DNA of 45,198 nt. Origin: Tieghemiomyces parasiticus (taxonomy: Eukaryota; Kickxellomycota; Dimargaritomycetes; Dimargaritales; Dimargaritaceae). The translations under genes and the position numbers were made by a program. This document shows positions 1 to 10,746 of this stretch, piece by piece. How positions within the stretch are numbered: the stretch's first letter is position 1; each line of letters starts with the position of its first letter. A model generated the notes under the pieces. The model was not told where the DNA came from. It was given only the letters and a program-made list of their open reading frames with translations, and ran no database searches. Where the stretch lies: NCBI GenBank assembly GCA_027575765.1, contig JANBPT010000313.1, positions 1 through 45,198 of the forward strand. Reading direction: 5' to 3'.

Positions 1-81
1 TATCATTGACCTTATGTAATAGAGTCGACCCTCAGGAATCTTCAGGAGCCCAAATACCTATCTGGGCTCCACAAAATATCG

Positions 82-154
82 GGCCCTGTAGCTCAGTGGA
101 AAGAGCGTTCGCCTCCGGAGCGAAAAGTCCTCGGTTCGACCCCGAGCTGGGTCG
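82..154 (+). tRNA. tRNA-Arg (anticodon CCG)
   Basis: A full cloverleaf can be drawn. The acceptor pairs 82-88 with 147-153, with one G-T wobble and one T-T mismatch. The D stem GCTC/GAGC is 91-94 with 103-106. The anticodon stem TTCGC/GCGAA is 108-112 with 120-124, and loop CTCCGGA places anticodon CCG at 115-117, reading CGG (Arg). The T arm CTCGG/CCGAG lies at 130-146 with loop TTCGACC. No intron is seen. A T-rich tract follows (about 162-172), as expected for a Pol III terminator. Confidence 0.92.
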
Positions 155-401
155 GTTAATATTTTCTTTTTGTTCTGGGCCACTCCTTAAGAAGGTCCGA
201 ACTCTGCGTTATGATCTACCTTACGGCTGTCGATCGGTGAACTGTTCCTGGCATCAACACCCTACGATCTTTGCTTTCCAGTCTGGGACAAATGAGTCGG
301 CATATACCAATGTTACAGTTCCAGTTTTACTGACGCCATTCGCTGCACTTCCAGTTTATAATTATGGATAGCACAATATGCTGTGAGACATTTAAATGTG
401 A

Positions 402-1660
402 ATGATGCTTATTTATAATAGTTGCTACCACCCTACACTATCCAGCGACTTTGTTCTAGTCAGCTATAGAAACAGGCTCTGACTTAATTTGGCTGGAGTT
501 TAGCGAACTCCTATCACCGGGCGTCCACGACCACCGCTATCATGGTGAACTGCTGACCCTTCAGCCGCTGTTTGATATTTCTGAGCAGCCAAAAGTCGCA
601 GGGAGTCTGGTCGGCAGAACAGTAGGGAGGGACTGGCAGAAGTTTGATTTTGATGTCGGAAATGTAGCTCTAGGTAGCTGCAGCACGATGCGGTAGTGCA
701 TTATTGTGGTAAAGCCGCAGGAGGCGATGGTCCAGACTTCCACGCACCTCCACCCAGGCCTGGACCATGGGCTTCAGCCCTTACTCTACATTGAGTTCGG
801 TGGAGACCCTGGCACCTGGGGACTTGACACTCAGGTGTAATAGGCCACGCCTGGTGAAATAAATGGTCAGCATCACCTTGGGTGTGGTATGGCCTTGGCA
901 GGTCTCAGTTGGGACAGGGCCACCTTTAGGACACCACCTCCGGCAATTGGAGCCAGCAGGGGGATCATAAAGGTACACCTAAGTCCCATTGCTTGTGACA
1001 ATGGAGTTCAGCAGGTAGTCTGGCCCCATCCAATTTCTCCAGGAACTCAATGGCAAAATGTACCCACTGGTGGCGCTGTCCATTGGTGAGGTTGTGGGGG
1101 ATCCAGTAATTGAAATAGCTGTGCAACCCCAGATCTCTGTGTAGGATATCATGTATGGTACTAGGGGAAGTATGGCAGGCTCAGGGTAGGTGCCTAGCAG
1201 TCAGCTGAAGGTCTTCCTCTAGCTGTCTCAGGATCACATCCCCATAATATGCACCAAAGGCATCTGGTGGGCGATCAGAACAAGGGTCATCTGCAAAAGA
1301 GTAGTGACCTGTACGAGAGCGATCTATCCACCAGCAGATAGTTGCATGGTTTGGGGCAGTCAGGCCCTGTAGGGCAGAGAGTTCTACTATAATGTAATCT
1401 GCCTTGTAGCCCTTGGAGTAAGAGTTAAAAATAAGGATCCATACATCACGCCTGGTTAAGTTGGGTGGATCGGAGGATGAAACTTCCAAAGTCAACATGA
1501 TGGATTAATAGAAAGGCAAATTGTGAAGTGAAGAATGGTCGGATTTTGTAGTGGTTTATACCATTCGATTCCGCGCCTTAGGCGCTCCTAGGTTTCATCC
1601 ATAGTGTCAATAGCTGAGACCTCGAGCAGGTGCTATCTGAAAGCATTTGGCATCTACTCT
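402..1660 (-). mobile_element. Mariner-type DNA transposon, copy 1 (decayed)
   Basis: This region is collinear with 34038-35330 and shares its transposase fragments and flanks. Shared landmarks are ATGATGCTT at 402, TACCACC at 426, TGGTTTATACCA at 1552-1563 and GGCATCTACT at 1649-1658. These suggest an element of about 1.25 kb, near the usual mariner size of 1.3 kb. I could not find convincing terminal inverted repeats or a TA target duplication, so both ends are approximate. It lies about 250 bp downstream of tRNA-Arg and points towards it. Confidence 0.75.
450..1498 (-). pseudogene. Mariner-type transposase pseudogene (copy 1)
   Basis: Once this encoded a DDE/D transposase that cuts and pastes the element. 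The readable N-terminal part (1498 to about 1190) carries the mariner helix-turn-helix region (LTRRDVWILIF, then a YRWL-like segment and a GRP-like turn). After a frameshift near 1190, fragments continue with the VYLYDPP block at about 980, KVMLTIYFTRRG at about 875 and LPHRAAAT at about 690. Compared with copy 2, the first catalytic region has GAC changed to AAT (D to N) and TGG changed to the stop TAG. The HHDN motif has become YHNN. It is clearly dead, with several frame breaks and lost catalytic residues. Confidence 0.8.
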
Positions 1661-1837
1661 GGCTTCTGCTTCAATCCATCCCGCTCCCTTTGCCCATTCG
1701 GATGGCCCTATGTCTCTCCCTTTTTTTCAATCAGCAATTTCTATTACGCGTGTCACATGTAAGGCACAATAAATAAACCTTCCCCTACCTCCTTCCCCTC
1801 ACCTGACTCGTCGCCGTCCTGAAGCCAGCAGATTCTC

Positions 1838-4800
1838 ATGTCGCCTAGTAAGCCCCGCACGACCAACCAGGATGCCATGACTAGACACGCGCTGACTGTG
1901 CACCACTTTCAGGTAGGTTGCCCAGCGTAAACGGATGGACGAGTCTCTAAACGGGTTGTGCGCATTGAGAGCGGGATGGTGTCGTGACCCATCGTGAGCC
2001 CATGAAAATGGTCGCGGCACTCGACTAACCGGGCTCGTCCCTGTGTGCACGTTGCGTGGCACCTCGTATATCCAAAAATTATACTCACCCGGCTTAACCT
2101 TTGACCGTTCTCACCCACGTTATCACCAATCCAACCATTTCAGTCTGATTTCGACGCCAAGGACTTCTTCGAACGGGTCTCGGGCAACCTGGTGCTACAG
2201 TCTAAACGGGCCGCCAAACCCTATGATCCTCAGATGTTTATCCAAAATTTTGAAATGGCTGCCAAGGAGCTGGGTAAACTGCAACGCGAGATTGAGCAGC
2301 AGATGCGCGAGGTGGGGCACGTCGCCCAGGCCTCGGAGGTCCAGTACCGGACCCGTGTCGACGGGATCCGCCGTGCCTTTCGCAACATCGAGACTAATTT
2401 CGAGGCATTGGAATCCAAGGTGAACGGCATTGGGAGCACCGCGATCCGAGTAGGTAAGTTCCACATTACATAACCTTGATACCGGTGTTCGATCCAATTG
2501 AGGGCGCGGATACCGGTCACTGCTAAAGTAGAGCCGACCAAAGCCTAATCATAATCGCTTGAAACCACGACCCTCACTACCACCAGGTGAACAACTCGAA
2601 TCCATAGAACGGGAACGCACGCGGGCCGCGGACGTGGAGGATCTGGTTGAATTTTTTATCGAGTTTGGCCACGGCCGGTCGTCCCGATTGGAGGAGCTGC
2701 TATCGGAGGGAGGACCGGAAGGGCAGTGCAAAGCAGCCGTCATCACGCGGCGCCTCAATTCTATCATCCAGGACGGTGGTGATTTCGGGACCTCTGATCG
2801 GGCGCGCATCAACATTGAACAGTTCTGCGAGCGGCTGGAGCGTGACCTCCTCGATGCCTTCGACCGGGCGTACCGAAGCCAGGATACGGTGACGATGGCG
2901 AGCTGCGCGCGGGCCCTGATCGAGTTTAATGGCGGGGCGTCCTGCGTCCAGATGTACGTCAATCAACATGAGTTTTTCATGAAGATGGCGGAGACCCAGA
3001 CCGCCGTAGCCGACCAGACCTACCAGGCCTTGGCGGGCATCAACGACCTCCAGACCGCTCCACCACCGGTCCTCGACGGTGAGCTGAGCACGTTTTACCG
3101 GAGTATCAGCAAGATGCTCCGCCATGAGTGGACCGTCATCTCGGCCGTGTTCCCTAACGCCCTGGCCGTTATGCAGGTCTTGGCTCAGCGTGTCTTTGCC
3201 CAGTCGCTCCAGAACTACCTAGAAAACCTGCTACACCTCGCCGAACATGACGGCCAGCTGGCTTACCTGCGTATCCTGGCCGCCTGTCACATTGGAACCC
3301 AGAACCTGGTGCGAGACCTGCAACAGTTTGATGTGGACGTGATGGCCCCGTTTTTCTGCGCGCATGACGCCGACCAAAGCCCCGTGGCCGGGACGATCGC
3401 TGCTACGGTGGCGGCGATGGCTGGTAGTAATAGCGGCAGTAGTACCGCGGCGTCGACGGCCATGCTCCTCGATACCCAGTCGGCGGCGTCCTTTTCGGTG
3501 ACCCTCGTGCGCTGCATGGACGACTTGTTCGTGCCTTACATTGAAAATCAGCGGTACCTCGAAGTGGAGGCTCGATTTCTCCTAGGAGCCTTCCAGACCC
3601 TCGTCAGCCGGTTCCTCGCGTACGCCGCCCAGCGCAAGGCTGCCCGGCCTAAGAACGTGTTTGCGCGGACAATCAACCAGTTCACCGGTGGCGCCGCCGG
3701 TCCAACCGATCCTGCCGGCAGCAATGGCGGGAGCGGTGGTGGTGGGTTGAGCCCCCACCCGACTGGCGTCGGCAGCGGGTCTGGCGAAATGATTGCCCAT
3801 GGTTCACCCACTCCTACTGGCGGATCTGGACAGGCAGCCGCGAGCGGTGGTGGGGGTGGCGCTGGTAGTAACGGCGGTAGCGGTGGTGGTTACTCCATGC
3901 CAACCTTCGCGTCGTCCCTGGCGCAGTTTACGTCGCTCAATTCAAACCCAACCGCCAGCACGAACCTCGGCGGGCCGAGCCCCTCAGGCGGCGGCGGTGG
4001 TAACGGTGCTGCGGCCAGTCCGAACGCAAGCCGTAAATTGGGGCACTCAGCCAACCTTCATGTGCTCACGGACGCTGAGCTCGACCAAGAGGATACCCTG
4101 CCGTCCGTCACATCGGCCCTCCAGATCCTCAAGGTGCACGCCGAAGCCGTAGCCCGTTGCGTCGAGCTGAGCCTGGCCGCGGACGTCCCAAAGCACACGG
4201 TGCGCCTCTTTGTTTCACTCACCGATTTCCTGGGCACCCGATACCTCGACCCGGCCCTTGAACTGGCCCTGGACGAACTGAATGATACGCCGCGGGGCCA
4301 CGAGCCGGATTTCCGCACGTTTTATACCGTCCGTGCGGGCAACCAAATCATCCACCTCGCCCAGTGCCACTTCCGCACCGCAATCGCCCCGTTAATTGCC
4401 CCCGCCCCGTCCCAGTACCGCGACGCCGTAGCCAACAAGAACGACTTTACGGCCGCTCTCGAATCTCGGCTCAACCAACTGGTGATTCGCCAAATCACGG
4501 CCGTCTCGGCTTACCTCGCCGCCACCCTGGCCAAACAACGCAAGTCCGACTACCGACCCCGTGAGGAAGATTTCCAGGCCCTCAGTCTCGCCACCGAACC
4601 TTGCGCCGCCATTATCGACTTCCTCGGCCGTTTCCACCAGACCATCGAGTACTGCTTTGACGGCCGCAACCGTGAGCAGGTGCTCCGCGAGGTCGGGATT
4701 GCCCTTCACGACCTACTGCTCGAACATTTCCGCACCTACACCGTTAGTGTCCTCGGTGGCCTAATCCTGTCCGACGATATCGCCAAGTACCAGGAGGCCG

Positions 4801-5015
4801 TCAAGAAGTTCCGGTGTCCCGATTTGGACGATCGGTTCTCGGCTCTCCGGAACATCGGAACCTTGTTCCTCGTCCGCGCCGATGTCCTACAGTCTCTGCT
4901 CGATGAGGATACTGACCTGGGCCGCATGGAGCGCACGTTTCTCATCCCGTACCTCCAGATGCGGGAGGACTACCGTACCGCTCGTATTGCCGAGATCATT
5001 GACGCCATGGTATAA
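1838..5015 (+). CDS. SEC10: Exocyst complex component Sec10 (EXOC5)
   Basis: Subunit of the octameric exocyst, which tethers secretory vesicles to the plasma membrane during polarised growth. Exons are 1838-1912, 2144-2453 and 2587-5015. Introns are 231 and 133 nt with GT-AG ends, and the joins are in frame (phase 0, then phase 1). The protein is 937 residues, somewhat longer than the usual 700-870. The join across exons 1-2 gives HHFQ-SDFDAKDFFERV, the Sec10 N-terminal signature. The join across exons 2-3 gives TAIRVGEQLESIERERTRA, matching the family block before the hydrophobic FFIEF segment. Helical rods follow. A Gly/Ser/Asn-rich stretch at about residues 505-602 (nt 3715-4005) interrupts the fold and accounts for the extra length. 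The C-terminus (YLQMREDYRTARI) is intact. The ATG at 1838 is chosen because only it joins in frame to exon 2. The gene converges with RSC9. Confidence 0.88.
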
Positions 5016-5491
5016 TCTGGCGCATCAATCGCTCTCTTAACCGTAGTTTGTCCAGTAGCTCATTTTTGTGGACCGGGATCCTACATATAATCCGTAGTTT
5101 CTTTTTTCCTCTTCTTCTAATCCGATCTGTATTGCCTGCTCGTTGGCCCAACTCGACCGGGTCCATTGTGGCTTGGACTCTCTTTATGTAACTACAACAG
5201 TCTTATTTTTATTGTAACCGGCGTCATGGGGTGCCAAAATTGTACTAATGATTGGGGGATTAGATTCGACCAAGGATCGCTAGGGCTGCATTGTGGGTTA
5301 ACTGGGTCACTTACTTTACAGGTAAGTATAGTATAGTACCATAATATATATATATATATTTCTGGGGGCGAAGTGATCCGTCGAGTTCCAATTATTACGA
5401 ACAGTCCACGAATGTCAACGCACTCCTCCCCCTCCCCCCTCCGCGCACAAGCATCAGAGTGTGGTTTAAAACATAAAGGGGGGAGAGAGGG
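5016..5491. other. Convergent spacer SEC10/RSC9 with a TA microsatellite
   Basis: This 476 bp spacer separates two converging genes, so it should hold both 3' ends. It includes T-rich stretches after the SEC10 stop and a run of TA dinucleotides at about 5343-5359. I see no further gene. Confidence 0.6.
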
Positions 5492-8400
5492 TTACGGAGA
5501 GGCAGCCGGAAGCAGATTGGCCAGGACACTTTGCATGTCTAGGCCCATACCAGGATACTCCAAGTTAAGGTTGATAAAGATATCTCGGTAGATACTAAGC
5601 AGCGGACGGGTGACCGGGCTGGCCGCTATGGCCTTGATGAACCGCAGCAGCCGGACAAAGGTCTGACGCCGCTGGGCAGCGCGATCCTCCGGTGCCACAT
5701 CGCCCCAGGTGGTATGGACCATATTAACCTGCCGACGCACAGCATCTTCGGCACGAGTCGGTCCGGTTTCCGTGACCAGCGGCCCCCCGTAGGCGAGCAT
5801 TCGGCGGGGCAGTTGTTTGGTATAGGGGCGGTTTTTTCTCTCGGTGACTGCGCCGCCTTCCTCGGCAACGCGCGGTGGAAGATGCGTCTTAACATGCTTG
5901 ACGATCTGGATTAGGCGCGTGCGGCTGGTTCGACCTCGTAATGCGCTCGGGTCGTGGTGCGGACACCCAGACCTGTCGGCCTGGTTGCCAGCTCCCCACT
6001 GGCACCGCGTGAGGATGTCGGCGTGGGCCGGGTCGGCATCGGCCGCCTTAGCCATCGCCTGTACGTGCGTCTCCATCAAGTGAGCCTCCAGTTGGTCCAC
6101 TGCCCGGTTGAAGGGCGACCGTGCCGGTTCGGCGCTCTCGTCTTCGCTTGCCGCCGACTGCCTCGGATTAATCTCCACCTGGAACGTACAGCCCTTCCAT
6201 TGGCAGACCAGTGAAGTGACGGGGGTTTCTGTCGTCTCATTTTCGCCTTGGTCCTCCTCTTCTACTTCGCTCTCCTCAGTCTCGACGGGCGTGCCCGGGA
6301 TGGACACAAACTGGGGCAGCTTGCGCCGCAGGTGCAGGCAGATGAGTTGAGAGGTCTTGGGGTGTTGGACGGTGTGGCTGTTGGGGAACGCGTTCTTGAC
6401 GCGGGTCACGAAGGCGTCAACCGAGAGCGGTGGATCGGTCGATTTACCCGTGACCATCCGTTCACGCAGCGCCTCGGTGTATGCTTCGTAGAGGATGGAT
6501 AACGGGGTAAAGCTGGGTACCAAGGGCTTATCTGGGCCGGCCGGGTTGAGGGCAGGGGCCGCCAGTTCAAGGTTGGCCAAAAGCCAACGGTAGAGCGGGT
6601 CGTTGGCGGCGGCAGCGTGGGCGGCGTCGCGGGCGCCGTGAGTCATACGTGGATCTTCCCGGGTGCGACCCAGCGTGGGCCGGGCCTGTTCCCGGATCCG
6701 GAACACCACGATCGCGATCAGACTGGGAGCCGAGAAGACGTTGCTAGCCGGGATTTCACTGGCCGACTCGTTACCTTCTCCTGGACTCACACCGCTGGTA
6801 CCAGCCAGCCGCGCCATGAATTCGGTTGGGCAGCACTCGGTCAGTTTGATAAGCACGTCCATCGTCATCTGCATCAGCTCCATGTCGGGGGCCAGCAGGA
6901 GGTTGGTGAGCTGGTTCAGGACGCTAGCGTCCAGTATAAATTCTAGCTGCGGGTGTTCGCGAAGGAGGAGGTAAGCCAGACCACGCAGGGTCCGGACGAC
7001 GGTGGCACGGTCGGGGCTGAACAGGGTCATCCGTAGGGTCTGTGGGACTGCTGGTAGGATCTGAGCTACAGGGGCAACCAGGCAGGTCGACTCGACCTGT
7101 TCAAGGCATAGCTGGTGGAGCTCAGTAGTATAAAAGTAGAGGGAGGACCGCATAAGGCGCGCCCAGTGGTCGTCCATCCGTGGCACTGAGGCACATACCG
7201 CGATCAGGTCGGAGGCCTTGAGGGCCACCTCTGCCGCCTGCGCGATAGGCACGATGGCCGAACGGTCGGCCAAGCCGCTGTGGATGGCCCGCCCGCGTAG
7301 GATCCAGGTGTTGAAGGTTTGTAAGGTAGGCTCCGAGAGCACCATCGGGGCAGTGGGTGACTCGAGCTGGGCCAGGTTGCCAAGCACCGTCATGATCTGA
7401 AGGATGCGCGCCAAATTAGTGCACTCAAACTGGTTAAAGAGGCGGGTGGCGGGGACCTCGAGGGGCCCATCGGTGTCAGCGGTGGTGGCGGATCGGGCGC
7501 GAGAAAGGGCGTAGGAATTGACCAGCCGGATGACTGCTAGCTTTAAGTGGTAGAGGATGGCTGGAAGGATCCCGGGGATACACTGGATGTCAAAGTCTTC
7601 GTTGCAAAACTTGGACACCCGGAGCAAACGGTTAAACGCCCAGTCCACCTCGTTGGGCAGGTTCGAGCGTAGAGCCAAAAAGATGCGGTTGCGAAACTGG
7701 CCGCCGAGGTATTCCTCTAAATCCTGCGCCAGGGGGTTAAACGGGGTGGGCTCTAGGGTGGGTCGCAGCCGTTTGGTCGGCGGACCCGCAGCGTCCTTAG
7801 TGACCGTCTTGGCCCTGGTTTCCGTGGCGCTTGTCTCGCCGTCACGGGCCTCCTCCTCCTCCTCCTCTTCCTCACTTTCATCCGAGCGCTCGGACGCGGG
7901 CTGGGTTGATTCCGGGGTGATTGCAGGGCTTGAATCTCCGTGGCGGAAATTGGCGAGGATATCCACCAGGCGTTCGCGCCGCGCCTCGGGTGGTTGCAGT
8001 AAAGTCTTGATCTCTTCCGCACGCTGCTGGGTGGTCGGGCTCTGGATACACTCGGCGTACTCTCGGTTTAGCGCGATCACGAAGGGGCGCATGAATGTAT
8101 CGAAAAAGGCGCGGAAGATATGAACATTGCGGGAGGACTGCGAGATCCCGAGCCGCCGCAGTATTTGACGTGCATGGGAGCCACCGGCGGCCTATAGCAG
8201 GACAAATCATTGGTGTGCGTAGAAGACGAAGGTTAGAATCCAGGCGAGGTGGTGCAAACCTCCAAAGGTTGTAATCTCTAATAAGGCGGCCGCCCGTCCA
8301 GGGCATACGAGTGCCTACCTTCGTTTTTGGAAATCCAATGGCGCGGAGATGTTCAAAGAATTGGAGCGGCGTGATCTCCCTACGCCCAACGGCGATGATT

Positions 8401-8772
8401 TGAGGGGCAGTGACACTAGAACGGCCAGTGGATAACGGGGAGGGGTGCGATCGGATGGGAAAGGAACGTGGGCGGACAGTGAGGGGGGGTTGGATAGACT
8501 GCTACTTAGACAAGGGAACGGCCTTAGCCCCAGCTTCGTCCTAGAATAGGTCACTAGTACACGTCGGCCGGATGGCCGTCGGGCCGGCGTTCTCATGGCC
8601 GCTCTTGAAGGGACGACGGGCAAAATCTGTCGGGTAAATTTGCGGCAACCTACCCCTGGGCCTGGTGGTACGTGAAAAACTCGTGGTTGAACAGGCCGAC
8701 CGGCGTGGATAGCATATGGGCCTCGGTGGGCAGGATGGCAAGCGCCGACAAGCCCGCTAAGGAGGTGGCCAT
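5492..8772 (-). CDS. RSC9: RSC/PBAF-type chromatin remodelling subunit, ARID2/Rsc9-like
   Basis: Predicted nuclear subunit of an RSC (PBAF) class SWI/SNF nucleosome remodeller. Exons on the minus strand are 8772-8654, 8379-8319 and 8191-5492, all joining in frame at GT-AG sites. The product is 959 residues. A short, divergent ARID is read across the three exons (FFTYHQAQG, then ILRRLGI..SRNVHIFRAFF). It is followed by an acidic Glu run and a basic KRLRP patch. The block LPNEVDWAFNRLLRVS at residues 238-253 closely matches the ARID2/Rsc9 family. An RFX-type winged helix lies at about 593-683 (YRWLLANLEL to VKNAFPN). Two C2H2-like fingers follow, with Cys723/Cys728/His764/His769 and Cys790/Cys803/His826/His830. 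This order (ARID, armadillo-like helices, RFX, fingers) is that of animal ARID2. The first exon was chosen because its ATG joins to the ARID. A CACGTG box lies 333 bp upstream. Confidence 0.85.
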
Positions 8773-10746
8773 CTTGGTTTTCTTGAGGTGAAGAGGATGA
8801 CGTATAATGGATGACTAGCCAGTTGGCAGAAGAATAATGGCGGAGACTGGCAGGATGTTGAAAATAAAAAAATGCTGGCACAATGCGAGCCAGGCGCAGA
8901 GTAAGCGGGTAGGTTGAGAAGCTAGTGGCGACGCGTTGTTGCGAAACGGGTGGCCAGGCACCACCATAACAAAAGACAGGGGCAGTTTCCCATCCCGCTG
9001 CAGAAAGTGACCAGTCGTGGCAACAGGAGTGTAGGGGGCGGAGGGGAGGGGTACGAATGCGACCAGCAAATGGGCTATCGCACATCGTATAGGAGCCTAA
9101 ATATCACGTGACTGACTGCGAAGCAACCGCACCCAATGGGGGGAGTGCTGCCAACGGCTGGAAGGGGCGACAGGCAGTATTTACCACTACTGGCATATGC
9201 GTTTGTGCCATGCGATGATGAATAGCACGCCACCAGCGTGTAGTGTTTGTGGTGCGTGTCCCGTGAATTTGCGTTCCGATGGAGACAATTTTACGTTTAA
9301 TCAACCGAGACGTTTGCGTGTGCGTTTGCATTGATGAACATATGGCAAAGTGAGAAATGTTAGCAGGATGGTCAAAGGTCGAGTCTATTAGTATGTGATC
9401 CCACAGCAGGCTACAGTTTTTCTATCCATTTATTAGATGAGGCTTCTCTGCCCAGCCGATCCACCTTTAGGGTGCCTCCCTCCATTACATCGTATGGAAA
9501 GTGGCCCGAGTAACTGGCTTTTGTCGCAGCTTAACCCTGCGAAAACAGGGCCGGAAAGTTCTTTATGGACCTGGTGAGGAACAACCATTGTGATGACACT
9601 TCACCCACGGCTTCTAGTCAGCAGTAGTAGTAGTGGCCTTGTGCTTGGCAGCCTTGGCAGGCGCCAGACCACCACCACCATCATCATCCTGGGCATTTTA
9701 TGCACTGGAACCACTCTTGAATCTCGCCGTTGGCCCGGAGGCTCAAGAGGATGGTGGTGTAGTAAATACACGGGGGTTGAGAATACGATAGAAAAGTAAA
9801 GGGTTATATAGCAGTCCCTCGTTTATTGAGGTGGCTGGCGGGCAGATATTATATATCCATTCCGGCTTTGACTTCCAACTGTTGACGCAAAGTGGCAGCA
9901 GTGATGAATACATCGTAGGAATGTCAGCAGGGAAAAACACGGCATGAAGGAGACGAGAGGACACTGAAGTATGCTATCCTAAGAGAGACTCGTCGTAGGA
10001 TAATGCATCAAACGGTGCAGGCGACTTCGATGGACTCAGCTTATCGTGATCGTTCCGAGACCAGGTAAGAGGTTGCTGTTGAGTCTGCGGTCATACGTTG
10101 GCGATGATTCCGACCACAATCATCATCAGCGGTGGTGAATAACATCCCCCATCAGTTATCAGCCCAGTCATCAATGGCATTGACCTAGACTGGTATGGCA
10201 AGTAGCGTCTATCTGGCACTGTCGATGCAGCTCGATCACTTGACGACATCATCAGCAACAAGTTCAACGCAGGATCCACTCGTTCTGGCACAACCTGCGA
10301 CGGTGCATACTGGCTGGCCACAGCCCGTGCAAACAACGCGTCACCCACGGCGCACACTTGGCGAGCGGATACCACACAATTACCATCTCAGCAGGCGCAA
10401 AAATAAATCTACTACTATGCGAACACTGCTACAAAATACAGTAAATGAGATGAAATCACCTTCAAACCTGGCTCCCTTGTAGTACGTACCGGTACGAACC
10501 CCAGTCTGCCGTCTATATAATAGCTGGATGCTATCATCGGCTGGGCCAACGACCTGGCTACGCCGCCAACGCAACACCACCTACCCGGGTGCAACTTGAC
10601 GACACCTTACCCAAAGCGGTAATTTATATTATAAAAAGCACCAACGAATTTATCAGGGTGTCATCAAGACCAACGTCCAGGCCGCATTCATCTAGTTACG
10701 TATCTTAGGTCGAGAGATGGAAGCCCTAAATTAAATCACCCCGGGC
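8773..10746. other. Spacer between RSC9 and the rhomboid gene, no confident gene
   Basis: The RSC9 end holds its promoter, with a CACGTG box at 9105-9110. The rest has TATA-like strings (9804, 9849, 10515) and short trinucleotide runs (9623-9688). Short peptides of coding appearance can be read on the minus strand, but none could be joined into a gene with consistent splice sites. One possible minus-strand 3' exon (9614-9688) is described as a finding. Confidence 0.5.
9105..9110. promoter_or_regulatory. CACGTG E-box upstream of RSC9
   Basis: A perfect palindrome in the context TCACGTGAC, 333 bp upstream of the RSC9 start. This is the core site of bHLH factors of the Cbf1/USF type. The regulatory role is inferred from position and from similar boxes before other genes in the window. 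Confidence 0.45.

Noticed and set aside
7557..8123. 188-codon plus-strand frame with a serine run
   Set aside because: Antisense of the Glu run and neighbours in RSC9.
8315..9085. 256-codon minus-strand open frame
   Set aside because: It runs through two introns and exons 1-2 of RSC9 in the wrong frame and spans the RSC9 promoter. Composition is low-complexity Pro/Arg/Ser.
10091..10375. 94-codon minus-strand frame and neighbouring short coding-like peptides
   Set aside because: Several frames in this interval look equally protein-like and no consistent splice joins link them.
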